Source of the DNA: Anaerolineales bacterium
Lineage (GTDB): Bacteria > Chloroflexota > Anaerolineae > Anaerolineales > Villigracilaceae
Assembly (NCBI GenBank): GCA_030834895.1
Contig: JAUQXA010000024.1
Span: forward strand, 62,001-126,000
Reading direction: 5' to 3'
DNA length: 64,000 nucleotides
Shown: positions 47,719-56,830 of the stretch, piece by piece
How the letters are laid out: every line of letters begins with the position of its first letter
Position numbering within the stretch: position 1 is the stretch's first letter
The notes under the pieces: generated by a model
Databases searched by the model: none
What the model was told of the DNA's origin: nothing
The model's input: the letters and a program-made list of their open reading frames with translations, nothing else
Made by a program: the position numbers and the translations under genes

Positions 47719-48561
47719 TTACTTGATGAACGTGCCGTTGCGTAATTCCGCGATGGTCTGCTGGATTTCCTCGACCGTGTTCATGACGAACGGTCCATAC
47801 GGGACGATTGGCTCCTTGAACGGCGCTCCCGCGATCAGCATGAAGCGGACTCCACTTTCGCTTTTGACTTCGATCTGGTCGCCGTCGTTATTGAATACCA
47901 CCATGCTGACCGACTCGATGACCTGGTCAGCGAATTCTCCTGTGCCTTCGAAAACGTAGGCAAGGGCGGTGTGTCCGCTTGGGACTGGGTAAACAAATCT
48001 CGAAGCAGGATCCAGCTTCACGTCCATGTAGAGGGGGGAGGCGGCAATCTCGGTCACGGGTCCGCGGGTTCCGTCAAATTCCCCAGCCACGAGGCGAATC
48101 GACACTCCATCCTTTGCGACAACGGGGATAGTGGATGCGTTCACCTCTTGGTAACGTGGTTGACCCATTTTCTGCGCCGCCGGCAGGTTGACCCAAAGCT
48201 GAAAGCCGTAGATGTTCCCGCTGTCGCTGCGCTTGGGCATTTCCTCGTGCAGAATCCCGCGTCCGCTGGTCATCCATTGCACGTCACCGGGACCTATGAC
48301 GCCCGCGTTGCCGAGGCTGTCGCGATGGCTGACGGAGCCATCCAGCATGTAGGTGACGGTTTCGAGTCCGCGATGAGGGTGCATGGGAAATCCGCGGATG
48401 GGTCCTTCGAGTGGGTTGTTGAAAGCGAAGTGGTCGAAGAGCAGGAAGGGGTCGTATTCATTGCTTGCGCGCGGCGAGATCGAGCGCCGCAGTAAAACGC
48501 CCGCGCCTTCCATCACGAGTTGAGGTTCGATAATGTGAGAGATGGTTCTAAAGTTATTCAT
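47719..48561 (-). CDS. pirin family protein
   Basis: 'DPFLLFDHFAFNNP', 'GFPMHPHRGLETVTYMLDGSVSHRDSLGN', 'VQWMTSGRGILHEEMP'. Confidence 0.95.
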   Translation of the reverse strand: MNNFRTISHIIEPQLVMEGAGVLLRRSISPRASNEYDPFLLFDHFAFNNPLEGPIRGFPMHPHRGLETVTYMLDGSVSHRDSLGNAGVIGPGDVQWMTSGRGILHEEMPKRSDSGNIYGFQLWVNLPAAQKMGQPRYQEVNASTIPVVAKDGVSIRLVAGEFDGTRGPVTEIAASPLYMDVKLDPASRFVYPVPSGHTALAYVFEGTGEFADQVIESVSMVVFNNDGDQIEVKSESGVRFMLIAGAPFKEPIVPYGPFVMNTVEEIQQTIAELRNGTFIK

Positions 48562-48645
48562 AACCTCCTGACGAGGCTGGGTGTAACTTTTTTACCTTTT
48601 GTTCATCGAATCGATGTCGTGAAGAAAATCACGAAAGTATGAAAA

Positions 48646-48673
48646 CGTAGTAACGACTTAAGTCGTTACTACG
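48646..48673. repeat. 28 bp perfect palindrome
   Basis: CGTAGTAACGACTT-AAGTCGTTACTACG. Confidence 0.85.
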
Positions 48674-48697
48674 AAAAATATGAATTAGGAGAATGCA

Positions 48698-48916
48698 ATG
48701 CCGATCTTTGAATTTGTCTGCACCGAATGTGAGGAAACCTTTGAAGACCTTGTGCTTAGTCTGAGCAAAATCGACGAGGTGGTCTGCCCAACCTGCGGCG
48801 GAGACAAGGTAAAGAAAAAGATGTCCACATTTGCATCCAAACCTGCCGGTGGGATTGGCTCTTTTTCATTGAACACAGCCAGGCCGTCACACTCCTGCGG
48901 TACGGGCGGTGTCTGA
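48698..48916 (+). CDS. FmdB-family zinc-ribbon protein
   Basis: 'MPIFEFVCTECEETFEDLVL...EVVCPTCGGDKVKKKMSTF'. Confidence 0.9.
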   Translation: MPIFEFVCTECEETFEDLVLSLSKIDEVVCPTCGGDKVKKKMSTFASKPAGGIGSFSLNTARPSHSCGTGGV

Positions 48917-49012
48917 GGAGGATAAACTCATCGGCCGTGGGCCGATTTCATCAAGAGACAGTCGCTGGGGGGCGGCTGTCTCTGGTTTTAACTGCTGGTA
49001 GAATTTGACGCA

Positions 49013-50557
49013 ATGAAGAATCAACTAAAACCACGTCAGGTTGGTGAAGCCGAATGGACAGGGACGATCTTGGGGGTTGCCATTTTGTTTGGGACCTTTG
49101 TGCGCCTGCTTCCTGCGTTTCTTTCCGGCTTTCCAATCAATGATGGGGGAATGTTCTCCGTAATGATGCGCGACCTGCGCGTCAACGGGTTTGCACTATC
49201 GACGTACACCACTTACAATTTTTTGAACATTCCCTACGCCTATCCGCCGCTGGGGTTTTATCTTGGCGCTTTTCTGGAGTTGACCGGAATTTCTGTAACT
49301 CAGATACTGACCTGGCTTCCAGCGGTGTTTACCGCCCTCACAATTCCGTTGTTTTATCTGCTGGCAAAGCAGTTGATGGGAGACCGTCCACGTGCGGCGT
49401 TGGCGACTGCCTTCTTTGCCTTTGCGCCAGGCAACTACGTCTGGTTGTTGATGGGTGGCGGCTTGACTCGGGCGCTTGGGACATTGTTCTTCCTCTCCGC
49501 GTTGATTTTTGCCACGCGGACTTTTCAAAACCCATCTTGGAAGATGACAAGTCTCGCTGTTATCGCCTGTTCACTCGTTGTGTTGAGTCATCCGCAGATG
49601 GCTTTTCTCACCGCTTTGAGTTGCGTCATCTTTGGGGCGTTTTTGATTCGTTCCCGAACCGCCATCTTCCATGCTCTTGTAATCGGTGTGGGGGCTTTGT
49701 TGCTCACATCACCCTGGTGGGGGGCCGTAATTCTTCGACATGGAGTCGAACCCTTCCTCTCCGCAGGACAGTCGGGGAATTTGAGTATGTCGCTGGCGGC
49801 TTTATGGGAGAACCTGATTTCGCTTCAAACCATCATCCCATTTGCAACTTTCTTCCGCTGGTTGGGACTCGGCTGGGTAATCTACAAACGCCGCTTCGAT
49901 TTGCTGATTTGGGGATTTCTGCCATATTTTGTTGACCAGCGTAGCGCATCCATCATTACCTCGTTTTTGTATCCCATGCTGGCGGCGTATGGCTTTCTGG
50001 ATGTTTTACCCGCGTTCATTGACTTCCTCCGCACCCGAAAGTGGGACTTCGACAACAGCAACAAATTTCTGAATCGTCAGGCGCTTTCGATGAGCCTGCT
50101 GGGGATTTTGTTTTATTTGGTCATCGAGTGCTTTGTCCACGCGTATGTTATTCTCGATGTGATGCTTCCTTCCGCTTCACAGCAGGCGATGTTCTGGATT
50201 CGGGACAATACCCCCGCCGAAAGCAGTTTCCTCATCCTCACCGGTCGCGCGGATGTGATGACCGATGCCGTGCAGGAATGGTTCCCGGTGTTTGCCGAGC
50301 GTCACTCTGCGACCACCTTGCAGGGTTTGGAGTGGACCTTGGGCGACGATTTCTATCGGCGTTGGGACGAATTGTCGGCTTTGCAGATGTGCGACGATAC
50401 AGCTTGCGTGAGGGATATGACAAGTCAAATTGGTGTTGAATATGATTATGCGATTCTTGACCTCCACCAGTCTGCCCCCCAACTCTTTGATTCACTTATA
50501 GAAGAAGGGTATGTGCAAGTCTATAGTAACGGGGAATACGTGGTGCTGAAAAAATAA
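49013..50557 (+). CDS. polytopic membrane protein, glycosyltransferase-39/GT-C-like
   Basis: 514 aa, many TM helices, GT-C-like luminal loops 'INDGGMFSVMMRDLR', C-terminal soluble domain. Confidence 0.6.
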   Translation: MKNQLKPRQVGEAEWTGTILGVAILFGTFVRLLPAFLSGFPINDGGMFSVMMRDLRVNGFALSTYTTYNFLNIPYAYPPLGFYLGAFLELTGISVTQILTWLPAVFTALTIPLFYLLAKQLMGDRPRAALATAFFAFAPGNYVWLLMGGGLTRALGTLFFLSALIFATRTFQNPSWKMTSLAVIACSLVVLSHPQMAFLTALSCVIFGAFLIRSRTAIFHALVIGVGALLLTSPWWGAVILRHGVEPFLSAGQSGNLSMSLAALWENLISLQTIIPFATFFRWLGLGWVIYKRRFDLLIWGFLPYFVDQRSASIITSFLYPMLAAYGFLDVLPAFIDFLRTRKWDFDNSNKFLNRQALSMSLLGILFYLVIECFVHAYVILDVMLPSASQQAMFWIRDNTPAESSFLILTGRADVMTDAVQEWFPVFAERHSATTLQGLEWTLGDDFYRRWDELSALQMCDDTACVRDMTSQIGVEYDYAILDLHQSAPQLFDSLIEEGYVQVYSNGEYVVLKK

Positions 50558-50806
50558 AGATCAGTTCTCTTTGCCTCCTTTGCATATTACTACCTATATG
50601 GACAGGCTTTCACGTTATGACTATCGGCTCGAATCATTGCCTGTGAATGGGTTATGTTCGACTCGGATCATGAAAAAAACATGTCAGGTCTTGCTATTAT
50701 TACTCCACCGCAAGTTGACAGTCACTTCGCCAAATGACTATCAACTTATCACTCAAACACCCCCCAAGCCAAGAGACGGATTAGACTGCATAGTTCGGTT
50801 CGTCTT

Positions 50807-51163
50807 TTATATTAGGTTTAGTTCACGGGCTAATTTTTCTCCTGCCTGTGTTGCTCGAAACCAACAAATATAACCAACACGAAGGGGTTTACCTTCCAAT
50901 TTGTTCCACATGCTCTTAATATAGGAGATTGTTTCGTCAAGTGATATTTTTAGGGGTGAAAAACTCTCACGCAAGATTCCCGCTTCAATATATCCACTTT
51001 CTAGCATTTGATGTATCAATTCAAGCGTTTTATTAATTACCCAATCCGGTATAGGGTTTTCGGATGAAAAACTTGGGTAAACTAATCTGATGACATACCA
51101 AAGCTCTGTATAATCATCTACACACATCGCTAATATTTCTTTATGTAGTTTTTGGAGTTCCAT
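50807..51163 (-). CDS. hypothetical protein in AT-rich island
   Basis: 118 aa ORF 'MELQKLHKEILAMCVDDYTELWYVIRLVYPSF...GYICWFRATQAGEKLARELNLI'; plausible composition, no recognised family. Confidence 0.45.
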   Translation of the reverse strand: MELQKLHKEILAMCVDDYTELWYVIRLVYPSFSSENPIPDWVINKTLELIHQMLESGYIEAGILRESFSPLKISLDETISYIKSMWNKLEGKPLRVGYICWFRATQAGEKLARELNLI

Positions 51164-51264
51164 AGTTGCCTATAGTTTGATAATGTCCGCTGTCTGTAGA
51201 AAGAGGTATTCCCGTGTTAAGTTCGCGGTCGGCGATGGTTTGTCCGTTGAAGGAATAATTTGGG

Positions 51265-53766
51265 TTATTGAACCTTCCCCAGTAATCGCGGAAACCAATA
51301 CCATAAAATATCCGCCACGGGCTTGCTGTGGATGGAAGTTGACTTGTCCTGCAACGCGGCTGGTGGATAATATCCACGGCTGACGAAGCCTGTAATCCAC
51401 TGACGCGAATTGACTGCGGTGAGGATGGCTTCGTAGATATCCGCCTGGGTTTGCAGGCTCAGGCTTGCCGAGCCAACATCCGCATTGGGACGGCTGAGCA
51501 GATTCCAATCGAGGCAGGCTCCAGCGCCGTCGGGGATGCATCCGCCAGCCGCTCCAGCCGCTGACGGGTAGGAAACAGCGAGGATGAAAGGTTTATTTAG
51601 CAGGGAGGCAAGCGACGAGACTTCGTTGTCGAGCAGGTGTCCCGCTTCGTTGGAATAATCAGCCTTGGTGGCGCTGGGGTTCGAGGAAAGCGAAGCCGAC
51701 CACAGCAGGTAAATCCCATCAACATCTTGTAGGAAGGTGAGCGGCGCTTCGATTGCGGCTTTGGTGTATGGCAGCGCCCAAAGGACTTGTCCTTTGAAAT
51801 GCTGGCGCACATCGGTGATGATGGAACGCCACTGGGTTTCGCTGTCGGCGGGGACATTCGAGAGAGTCCCGTCCGGAAGTTTGCCGCCGGGCATGGCCGG
51901 GGTGATCCAGTCGCCGCCGAGGATGAGGGTTTGCGCTCCGGTCTGGGCGGCGAGATCGGCATAGTTGACGGCGAAGGCGCGATAGCGCGTGAACCAAGTC
52001 TGCCACCATTGGGCGTCACGCGGGGCGTTCTGCCAGAAGGTTGCGGCATTGGACAGGAAATGCGGGGTCGGGAAGACCGCCACATTCAAACCCAAAGCCC
52101 GGGCTTGTGAAAGCATGATCGCGGAATCAATCCACAGCGGGTCCTGACCGGGAGCGGTGGCGAATCCCAACGGGGAGACGGTGGTGTACGTCCAAGTGGG
52201 AGTGAAAACAACCATGTTTGAACCGATCGCCTGTGTGTTGGTCAACGCCTGCGGCATATAATACGACCAGCTGGGGCGATAGGTTGGTTGAAATTCAACG
52301 CCGGCCACAAATCCGCTGGCGCGCGGCGTGATGCTTGCACCGACCAGCGTGACCGGCTCCGGGTTCTCGAACCATTTCCATGTGCCAACCGTATCCTGAA
52401 TATCCTGCCCCATGAGGCTGGTGGATGCCTGTCTGCCAGTGGGTGCCGCGCCGACAGTTTGGGAGTCATCCGCGCTTCCACATTGACCGTTGCGGCAATA
52501 ACGATAGGAGAATGAACCGAGGATGTTGAGCGGGCTGTAAAGTTTGTATGCCCAGCGGTTGTTGCCGAGCGGCCACATGGGGATTGGTTCCATCCAGCCG
52601 AAGGTGTTGAACTGCATGTAGATGATGTCGCTGGGCGGCGTGACCGATGGAACGGTCACCTCGAAGAGAATTGGCGAATCCCCCGAAGACCAGGATAAAA
52701 CGGTTTCCTGTAAAGTAGTGTCCTGTGTCGGCACGATAAAGTCACGCAGGTTCCACGTCCCGTCTGACTTGTGTTCCGCATTCCAGTATCCATCGCCGAG
52801 GGTGTATTTGTATTGGATGTGTGCTCCGGCGGGCAGAGCAAGGGTCGTGGCGTAACGTCCATCCGGCTGAAGGCTCATGATCGGCATTCGGTCGGGGCTG
52901 GTGCTGACTCCGCCCTGCAAGTCCGCGAAGGTGTTGCCCAGTTGCAGGATGTTTCCCGCAATTCTTACCGGCACACCGGGGACGGTGGTGTCGGGTACGG
53001 TCACCGTGAAAGTGACGTTCACCAGCGGCAGGGATTTCACGCGCAGGTCAACGACGGTTGTCTGTCCGTCGGCGACGGCTGCGCCTTGTTGGAAGGTCTG
53101 ATACATGCCGTCCATGCTGTAGACCAACAGGTTTTGCGTGCCGGTTGGCAATCCACTGAGTTCAAAACGTCCGCTTGAAGTAGTGATGGATTGCATCCCG
53201 CCGGCGGTGACCAGCATGTTGGGCAGGGGCGACCCCGTATCCACATTGGTGATTTGTCCCAAAACGATTCCATGCGGACGCGCGTAGGATTTGTCTCCCC
53301 AGTCCGCGACGATGTCTGTCACCTCGGCTGGACCGGCCACAAAATACATGCGATAACGGATTGGCGCGCCGAGGTTGGTGTCTTCCAACACCTGCGCTGT
53401 TCCGCGCCGCACATAGCGATATTTGACGACTGAATTGTAGGGCAGGGGCAGAGTGGCTGTGTAAGTCAGCGAGTCGCGGGCGCTCATCGGGTATTGCGTG
53501 GCGTTCAACGAAAGCCCGGTTACTTCGTCGAGCACCGCGATGGCCAGCGTCTCATTGGCTTGAAGCGGCTCGGGCAGTGTGGCTACGAAGGTGGTTTGCG
53601 CGGCGACCAGCGGAGTTGGCGAAGGCACAACACTTACTGGCGTCTGTGTGGCCGTGCCGTTGCCAAATGGATTTTCGAATAATGACAGAGTGCATGCCTG
53701 CCCTGCAAGGACGAGCACCACTGCCGCGGTAATGATGCGGCGCGACAAGACGGACTTCAAGTTCAT
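51265..53766 (-). CDS. large lipoprotein: carboxypeptidase-regulatory-like and starch-binding-like beta modules plus C-terminal GH-like TIM barrel
   Basis: Lipobox 'LAGQACTL'; 'GIVLGQITNVDTGSPLPNMLVTAGGMQSITTSSGRFELSGLPTGTQ'; C-term 'MVVFTPTWTYTTVSP...ALGLNVAVFPTPHF...GAQTLILGGDW...DGIYLLWSASL'. Confidence 0.7.
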   Translation of the reverse strand: MNLKSVLSRRIITAAVVLVLAGQACTLSLFENPFGNGTATQTPVSVVPSPTPLVAAQTTFVATLPEPLQANETLAIAVLDEVTGLSLNATQYPMSARDSLTYTATLPLPYNSVVKYRYVRRGTAQVLEDTNLGAPIRYRMYFVAGPAEVTDIVADWGDKSYARPHGIVLGQITNVDTGSPLPNMLVTAGGMQSITTSSGRFELSGLPTGTQNLLVYSMDGMYQTFQQGAAVADGQTTVVDLRVKSLPLVNVTFTVTVPDTTVPGVPVRIAGNILQLGNTFADLQGGVSTSPDRMPIMSLQPDGRYATTLALPAGAHIQYKYTLGDGYWNAEHKSDGTWNLRDFIVPTQDTTLQETVLSWSSGDSPILFEVTVPSVTPPSDIIYMQFNTFGWMEPIPMWPLGNNRWAYKLYSPLNILGSFSYRYCRNGQCGSADDSQTVGAAPTGRQASTSLMGQDIQDTVGTWKWFENPEPVTLVGASITPRASGFVAGVEFQPTYRPSWSYYMPQALTNTQAIGSNMVVFTPTWTYTTVSPLGFATAPGQDPLWIDSAIMLSQARALGLNVAVFPTPHFLSNAATFWQNAPRDAQWWQTWFTRYRAFAVNYADLAAQTGAQTLILGGDWITPAMPGGKLPDGTLSNVPADSETQWRSIITDVRQHFKGQVLWALPYTKAAIEAPLTFLQDVDGIYLLWSASLSSNPSATKADYSNEAGHLLDNEVSSLASLLNKPFILAVSYPSAAGAAGGCIPDGAGACLDWNLLSRPNADVGSASLSLQTQADIYEAILTAVNSRQWITGFVSRGYYPPAALQDKSTSIHSKPVADILWYWFPRLLGKVQ

Positions 53767-53793
53767 TCTCTCTCCTCGGATAAATGATATCCC

Positions 53794-54714
53794 CTATGCT
53801 GATTCCGCTTCGGCGGCTTTTTTCTCTTCTTCAGCTTGTTTACGCTTTCGCCCGGCGTAGGCGATATAGCTCAAGCCGATGCTGAAAAAGTAGAGCAGGA
53901 TCAATGGTAGCATCACCAGTCCCTGGTTGAAAAAATCGATGGTCGGCGTGACCATGGCGGCAACGATGGCGATAATCACTACCGCCAGCCTCCATTGATC
54001 GGCGAGCACCTTCGGCTTGACAAAGCCAAGAGCGGACAAAACATAAATAACCAGCGGAAACTCGAACGACAACCCAATCCAGAACATCAGACCGGTGACG
54101 AAGGAATAATACGTCTGCGGACGCAGTTGGGTGTTGACGTTCATGAATCCCGTCAGGAAAGGCATGGCCGCAGGCAGCATGATAAAGAATGTAAACGCTG
54201 CGCCTCCAATGAAGAAAATGGATGCCAGCGGAATTCCCGCCAGCCCCATTTTGCGTTCATAGGGTCTCAGTCCCGGTGCGGCGAACAACCACATTTCAAA
54301 AGCAATGTACGGGATCGATAGCGCAATGCCGGCAAAGATGGCTACCTTCATGAACACGCCGATGGATTCAGTCGGGTCAATGGCGGTCAGTGCTCCCAAT
54401 CCGCCAATGGGACGGGCAAGGAAATCGATAACCTTTTCTGTGAAGAAAAAGGAGACGCATACCATCAGGATCAACATCAGCAGGGAGCGCAGCAGATGTT
54501 TGCGCAGGTCTTCCACCTGGTCCCACATCATCCGGCGCGTTTCCGCATTCTGGGTCAGCTCAACGAACACCTCTCCCAGCGGGTGTTCCTCCGGTTCGGT
54601 ATTCAGGTACTGGTTGAACTGGCGGATCTTCCGGAAGGGGAAGGCAGCAATGTTATAGACCAGGCGAAATGGGAAGGTGACGACCCGCCACAGCTTCAGG
54701 AAAAAATTACGCAT
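53794..54714 (-). CDS. tatC: Sec-independent translocase TatC
   Basis: 'WDQVEDLRKHLLRSLLMLILMV', 'FEMWLFAAPGLRPYERKMG', 'FEFPLVIYVLSALGFV'. Confidence 0.92.
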   Translation of the reverse strand: MRNFFLKLWRVVTFPFRLVYNIAAFPFRKIRQFNQYLNTEPEEHPLGEVFVELTQNAETRRMMWDQVEDLRKHLLRSLLMLILMVCVSFFFTEKVIDFLARPIGGLGALTAIDPTESIGVFMKVAIFAGIALSIPYIAFEMWLFAAPGLRPYERKMGLAGIPLASIFFIGGAAFTFFIMLPAAMPFLTGFMNVNTQLRPQTYYSFVTGLMFWIGLSFEFPLVIYVLSALGFVKPKVLADQWRLAVVIIAIVAAMVTPTIDFFNQGLVMLPLILLYFFSIGLSYIAYAGRKRKQAEEEKKAAEAESA

Positions 54715-55105
54715 CTGCTTTGGAGTCGCTTTCGTTTGCTTTGGTTTCCGCCGGGGCGGGCGGCTCGATTTTATTTTCGGGTGTGGGGCTGACCATAGGC
54801 GAAGGCTGAGAGCCTAACGGACTGACCGGTCTTTGGGGCTTATCGTTGATGAGATTGGCGGTGTTTCTCAATTCTTTGCCAACATCGCCCAATTCCTCGT
54901 TCGCCTCGCGCATCAAGCGGTTGGGCAGGGTGCGCAATTCGCGTGAGGTTTGCTGGAACATCTTCCACCCGTCAGAGGTGACGATGTTTCGCAGCCATTT
55001 ACCAACGGTTCTGCCTGCTTTTTGCATATCTTTTGGTCCCAGAATGATCAGGGCAATGATGAGGATGAAAACGAATTCAGATGCGCCAACGCCTAATATT
55101 TCCAT
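54707..55105 (-). CDS. tatA: TatA/TatB-type translocase subunit
   Basis: 'MEILGVGASEFVFILIIALIILGPKDMQKAGRTVGKWLRNI'. Confidence 0.88.
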   Translation of the reverse strand: MEILGVGASEFVFILIIALIILGPKDMQKAGRTVGKWLRNIVTSDGWKMFQQTSRELRTLPNRLMREANEELGDVGKELRNTANLINDKPQRPVSPLGSQPSPMVSPTPENKIEPPAPAETKANESDSKADA

Positions 55106-55108
55106 TTT

Positions 55109-55570
55109 TTAGGGTTCCAGTTTATTTTCCTTCTCGATCCTTTTTTGAATGATCTGGTGAATTTCATGTTCGTGATCCACCAACGTGCCCAACACTCCGT
55201 TGATGAAACGTGGCGCGGAATCCGAGCCGTACTGTTTTGCCAGTTCCACCGCCTCATTGATGGCCACTTTAACCGGGGTCTGGTGGTACACGGCAAATTC
55301 CCAAAAGGCGATCCGCAGGATGTTGCGGTCGATTGCCGCGATCTGATCCAGCGGCCATTCGGGAGCATATTTCGAGATCAATTGGTCGAGGTCTTGGGTG
55401 AGGGGTAGTACGCCAAAGACGATCTGACGCGAAAACTCAGCCAGGTTATCGGAAAGGGGTGTTTCCTCCAGACGAAGTTTCAGCACGTCGCCTGGAGGAT
55501 GGTTGCTCGCAATATCGGTTTCGTAAAGTACTTGCAGGGCGATGGAGCGTGCCCTGGTTCGGGGTTTCAT
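55109..55570 (-). CDS. nusB: transcription antitermination factor NusB
   Basis: 'RTRARSIALQVLYETDIASNHPPGDVL', 'DRNILRIAFWEFAVYHQTPVKVAINEAVELAKQYGSDSAPRFINGVLGTLV'. Confidence 0.93.
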   Translation of the reverse strand: MKPRTRARSIALQVLYETDIASNHPPGDVLKLRLEETPLSDNLAEFSRQIVFGVLPLTQDLDQLISKYAPEWPLDQIAAIDRNILRIAFWEFAVYHQTPVKVAINEAVELAKQYGSDSAPRFINGVLGTLVDHEHEIHQIIQKRIEKENKLEP

Positions 55571-55571
55571 T

Positions 55572-55940
55572 CTAACGGGCCTCGCTGTCGTGGTAGTCGA
55601 TGTCTTCAATGTGGATGTTGACGCAGCCCACGTCCATGCCGACCATCTCCTGCATGGCGCGGGCCACATTCTGCTGGACGTTGCGGCTGACTTCGCGGAT
55701 GTTCACATCCTGCTGGAGGACGACGTGCAAGTCCACATATACCGCGTTCTCCTCGGTTTCGATTCGCACTCCGTCGCCTGCCCCGCGTTTGAAGAGCCGA
55801 TTTACCCCACCAGAGATGGGGGCTAGTCTGCTTACGCCCGGCACACTCAATGCCGAAAGGCGGGCGATGGTCATAAGTACCTCAGGGGATACTGTGGTCT
55901 TTCCTTGTGTGTCTTCCATTATCTTTTGCTCCTTACTCAA
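55572..55940 (-). CDS. Asp23/Gls24 (alkaline-shock-like) family protein
   Basis: 'ISPEVLMTIARLSALSVPGVSRLAP...VYVDLHVVLQQDVNIREVSRNVQQNVARAMQEMVGMDVGCVNIHIEDI'. Confidence 0.92.
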   Translation of the reverse strand: MSKEQKIMEDTQGKTTVSPEVLMTIARLSALSVPGVSRLAPISGGVNRLFKRGAGDGVRIETEENAVYVDLHVVLQQDVNIREVSRNVQQNVARAMQEMVGMDVGCVNIHIEDIDYHDSEAR

Positions 55941-55968
55941 AACTACTCGCTATTCTCTGTTCTCTAAC

Positions 55969-56727
55969 TCACATCATTGCCATGCCGCCATCCACGCCGA
56001 GAACTTGACCGGTGATGTAGGCGGCTTCGTCCGAGGCGAAAAAGGCGGCGGCGTAGGCGATCTCTTCGGGCTTTCCCTTGCGCGCCAGCGGCACCAGTTT
56101 GAGCGCGGCTTCGAGCGTTTCGGGTGGCATGGATTCGAGGATTTCAGTATCCACAAAACCCGGCGCGATGGCGTTGACGGTGATATTGCGTGTCGCAACT
56201 TCGCGGGCAAGAGCCTTGGTGAAGGCGATCTGTCCGCCTTTGGAAGCCGAATAATTTGTTTGCCCGGGGTTGCCCATCTGTCCCGCTACCGAAGCGATGT
56301 TGATGATTCGTCCAACGCGCTTGCGCATCATGTGCTTGACTGCGGCTTTCGAGCAGTTGAACGTGCTCTTCAAATTGGTGTTGATGACCGCATCCCAATC
56401 GGCTTCGGGCATCAACATGATCAACTGGTCGCGGGTGATGCCTGCGTTGTTGACGAGGATGTCCAGTCCGCCGAAGGTGTCAATGACGAATTTGACCAGC
56501 GTTTCGGACTGCTTGAAGTCCGAAACATCAGCCTGAAACGCGGCGGCTTTTCCGCCTGCGGCTCGAATCTGCTTCACAACTTCTTCCGCGGCTTCAGGTG
56601 ATTTGTTGTAATTGACCACAACCGCCGCGCCGCGCGCCGCAAACTCCAAAGCAATGGCGCGTCCGATGCCGCGTGACCCGCCGGTGACAAGCGCGACTTT
56701 ATTCTCTAACGCTAAGGTGGATGACAT
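55969..56727 (-). CDS. fabG: 3-oxoacyl-[ACP] reductase
   Basis: 'ALVTGGSRGIGRAIALEFAARGAAVVVNYN', 'NNAGITRDQLIMLM', 'NYSASKGGQIAFTKALAREVA', 'GFVDTEILESMP'. Confidence 0.93.
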   Translation of the reverse strand: MSSTLALENKVALVTGGSRGIGRAIALEFAARGAAVVVNYNKSPEAAEEVVKQIRAAGGKAAAFQADVSDFKQSETLVKFVIDTFGGLDILVNNAGITRDQLIMLMPEADWDAVINTNLKSTFNCSKAAVKHMMRKRVGRIINIASVAGQMGNPGQTNYSASKGGQIAFTKALAREVATRNITVNAIAPGFVDTEILESMPPETLEAALKLVPLARKGKPEEIAYAAAFFASDEAAYITGQVLGVDGGMAMM

Positions 56728-56830
56728 GAACTGACTCCTGTGTGCTGAAATTATACATCATGTGGAATAACCCTCCATCCCCTCTTTGGAAACGCAAACA
56801 CGCTTCCACCACTTGGCGGTGGGAATAGTT

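Noticed and set aside
55600-56601. 333 aa plus-strand ORF over fabG/Asp23
   Set aside because: Antisense to two conserved genes.
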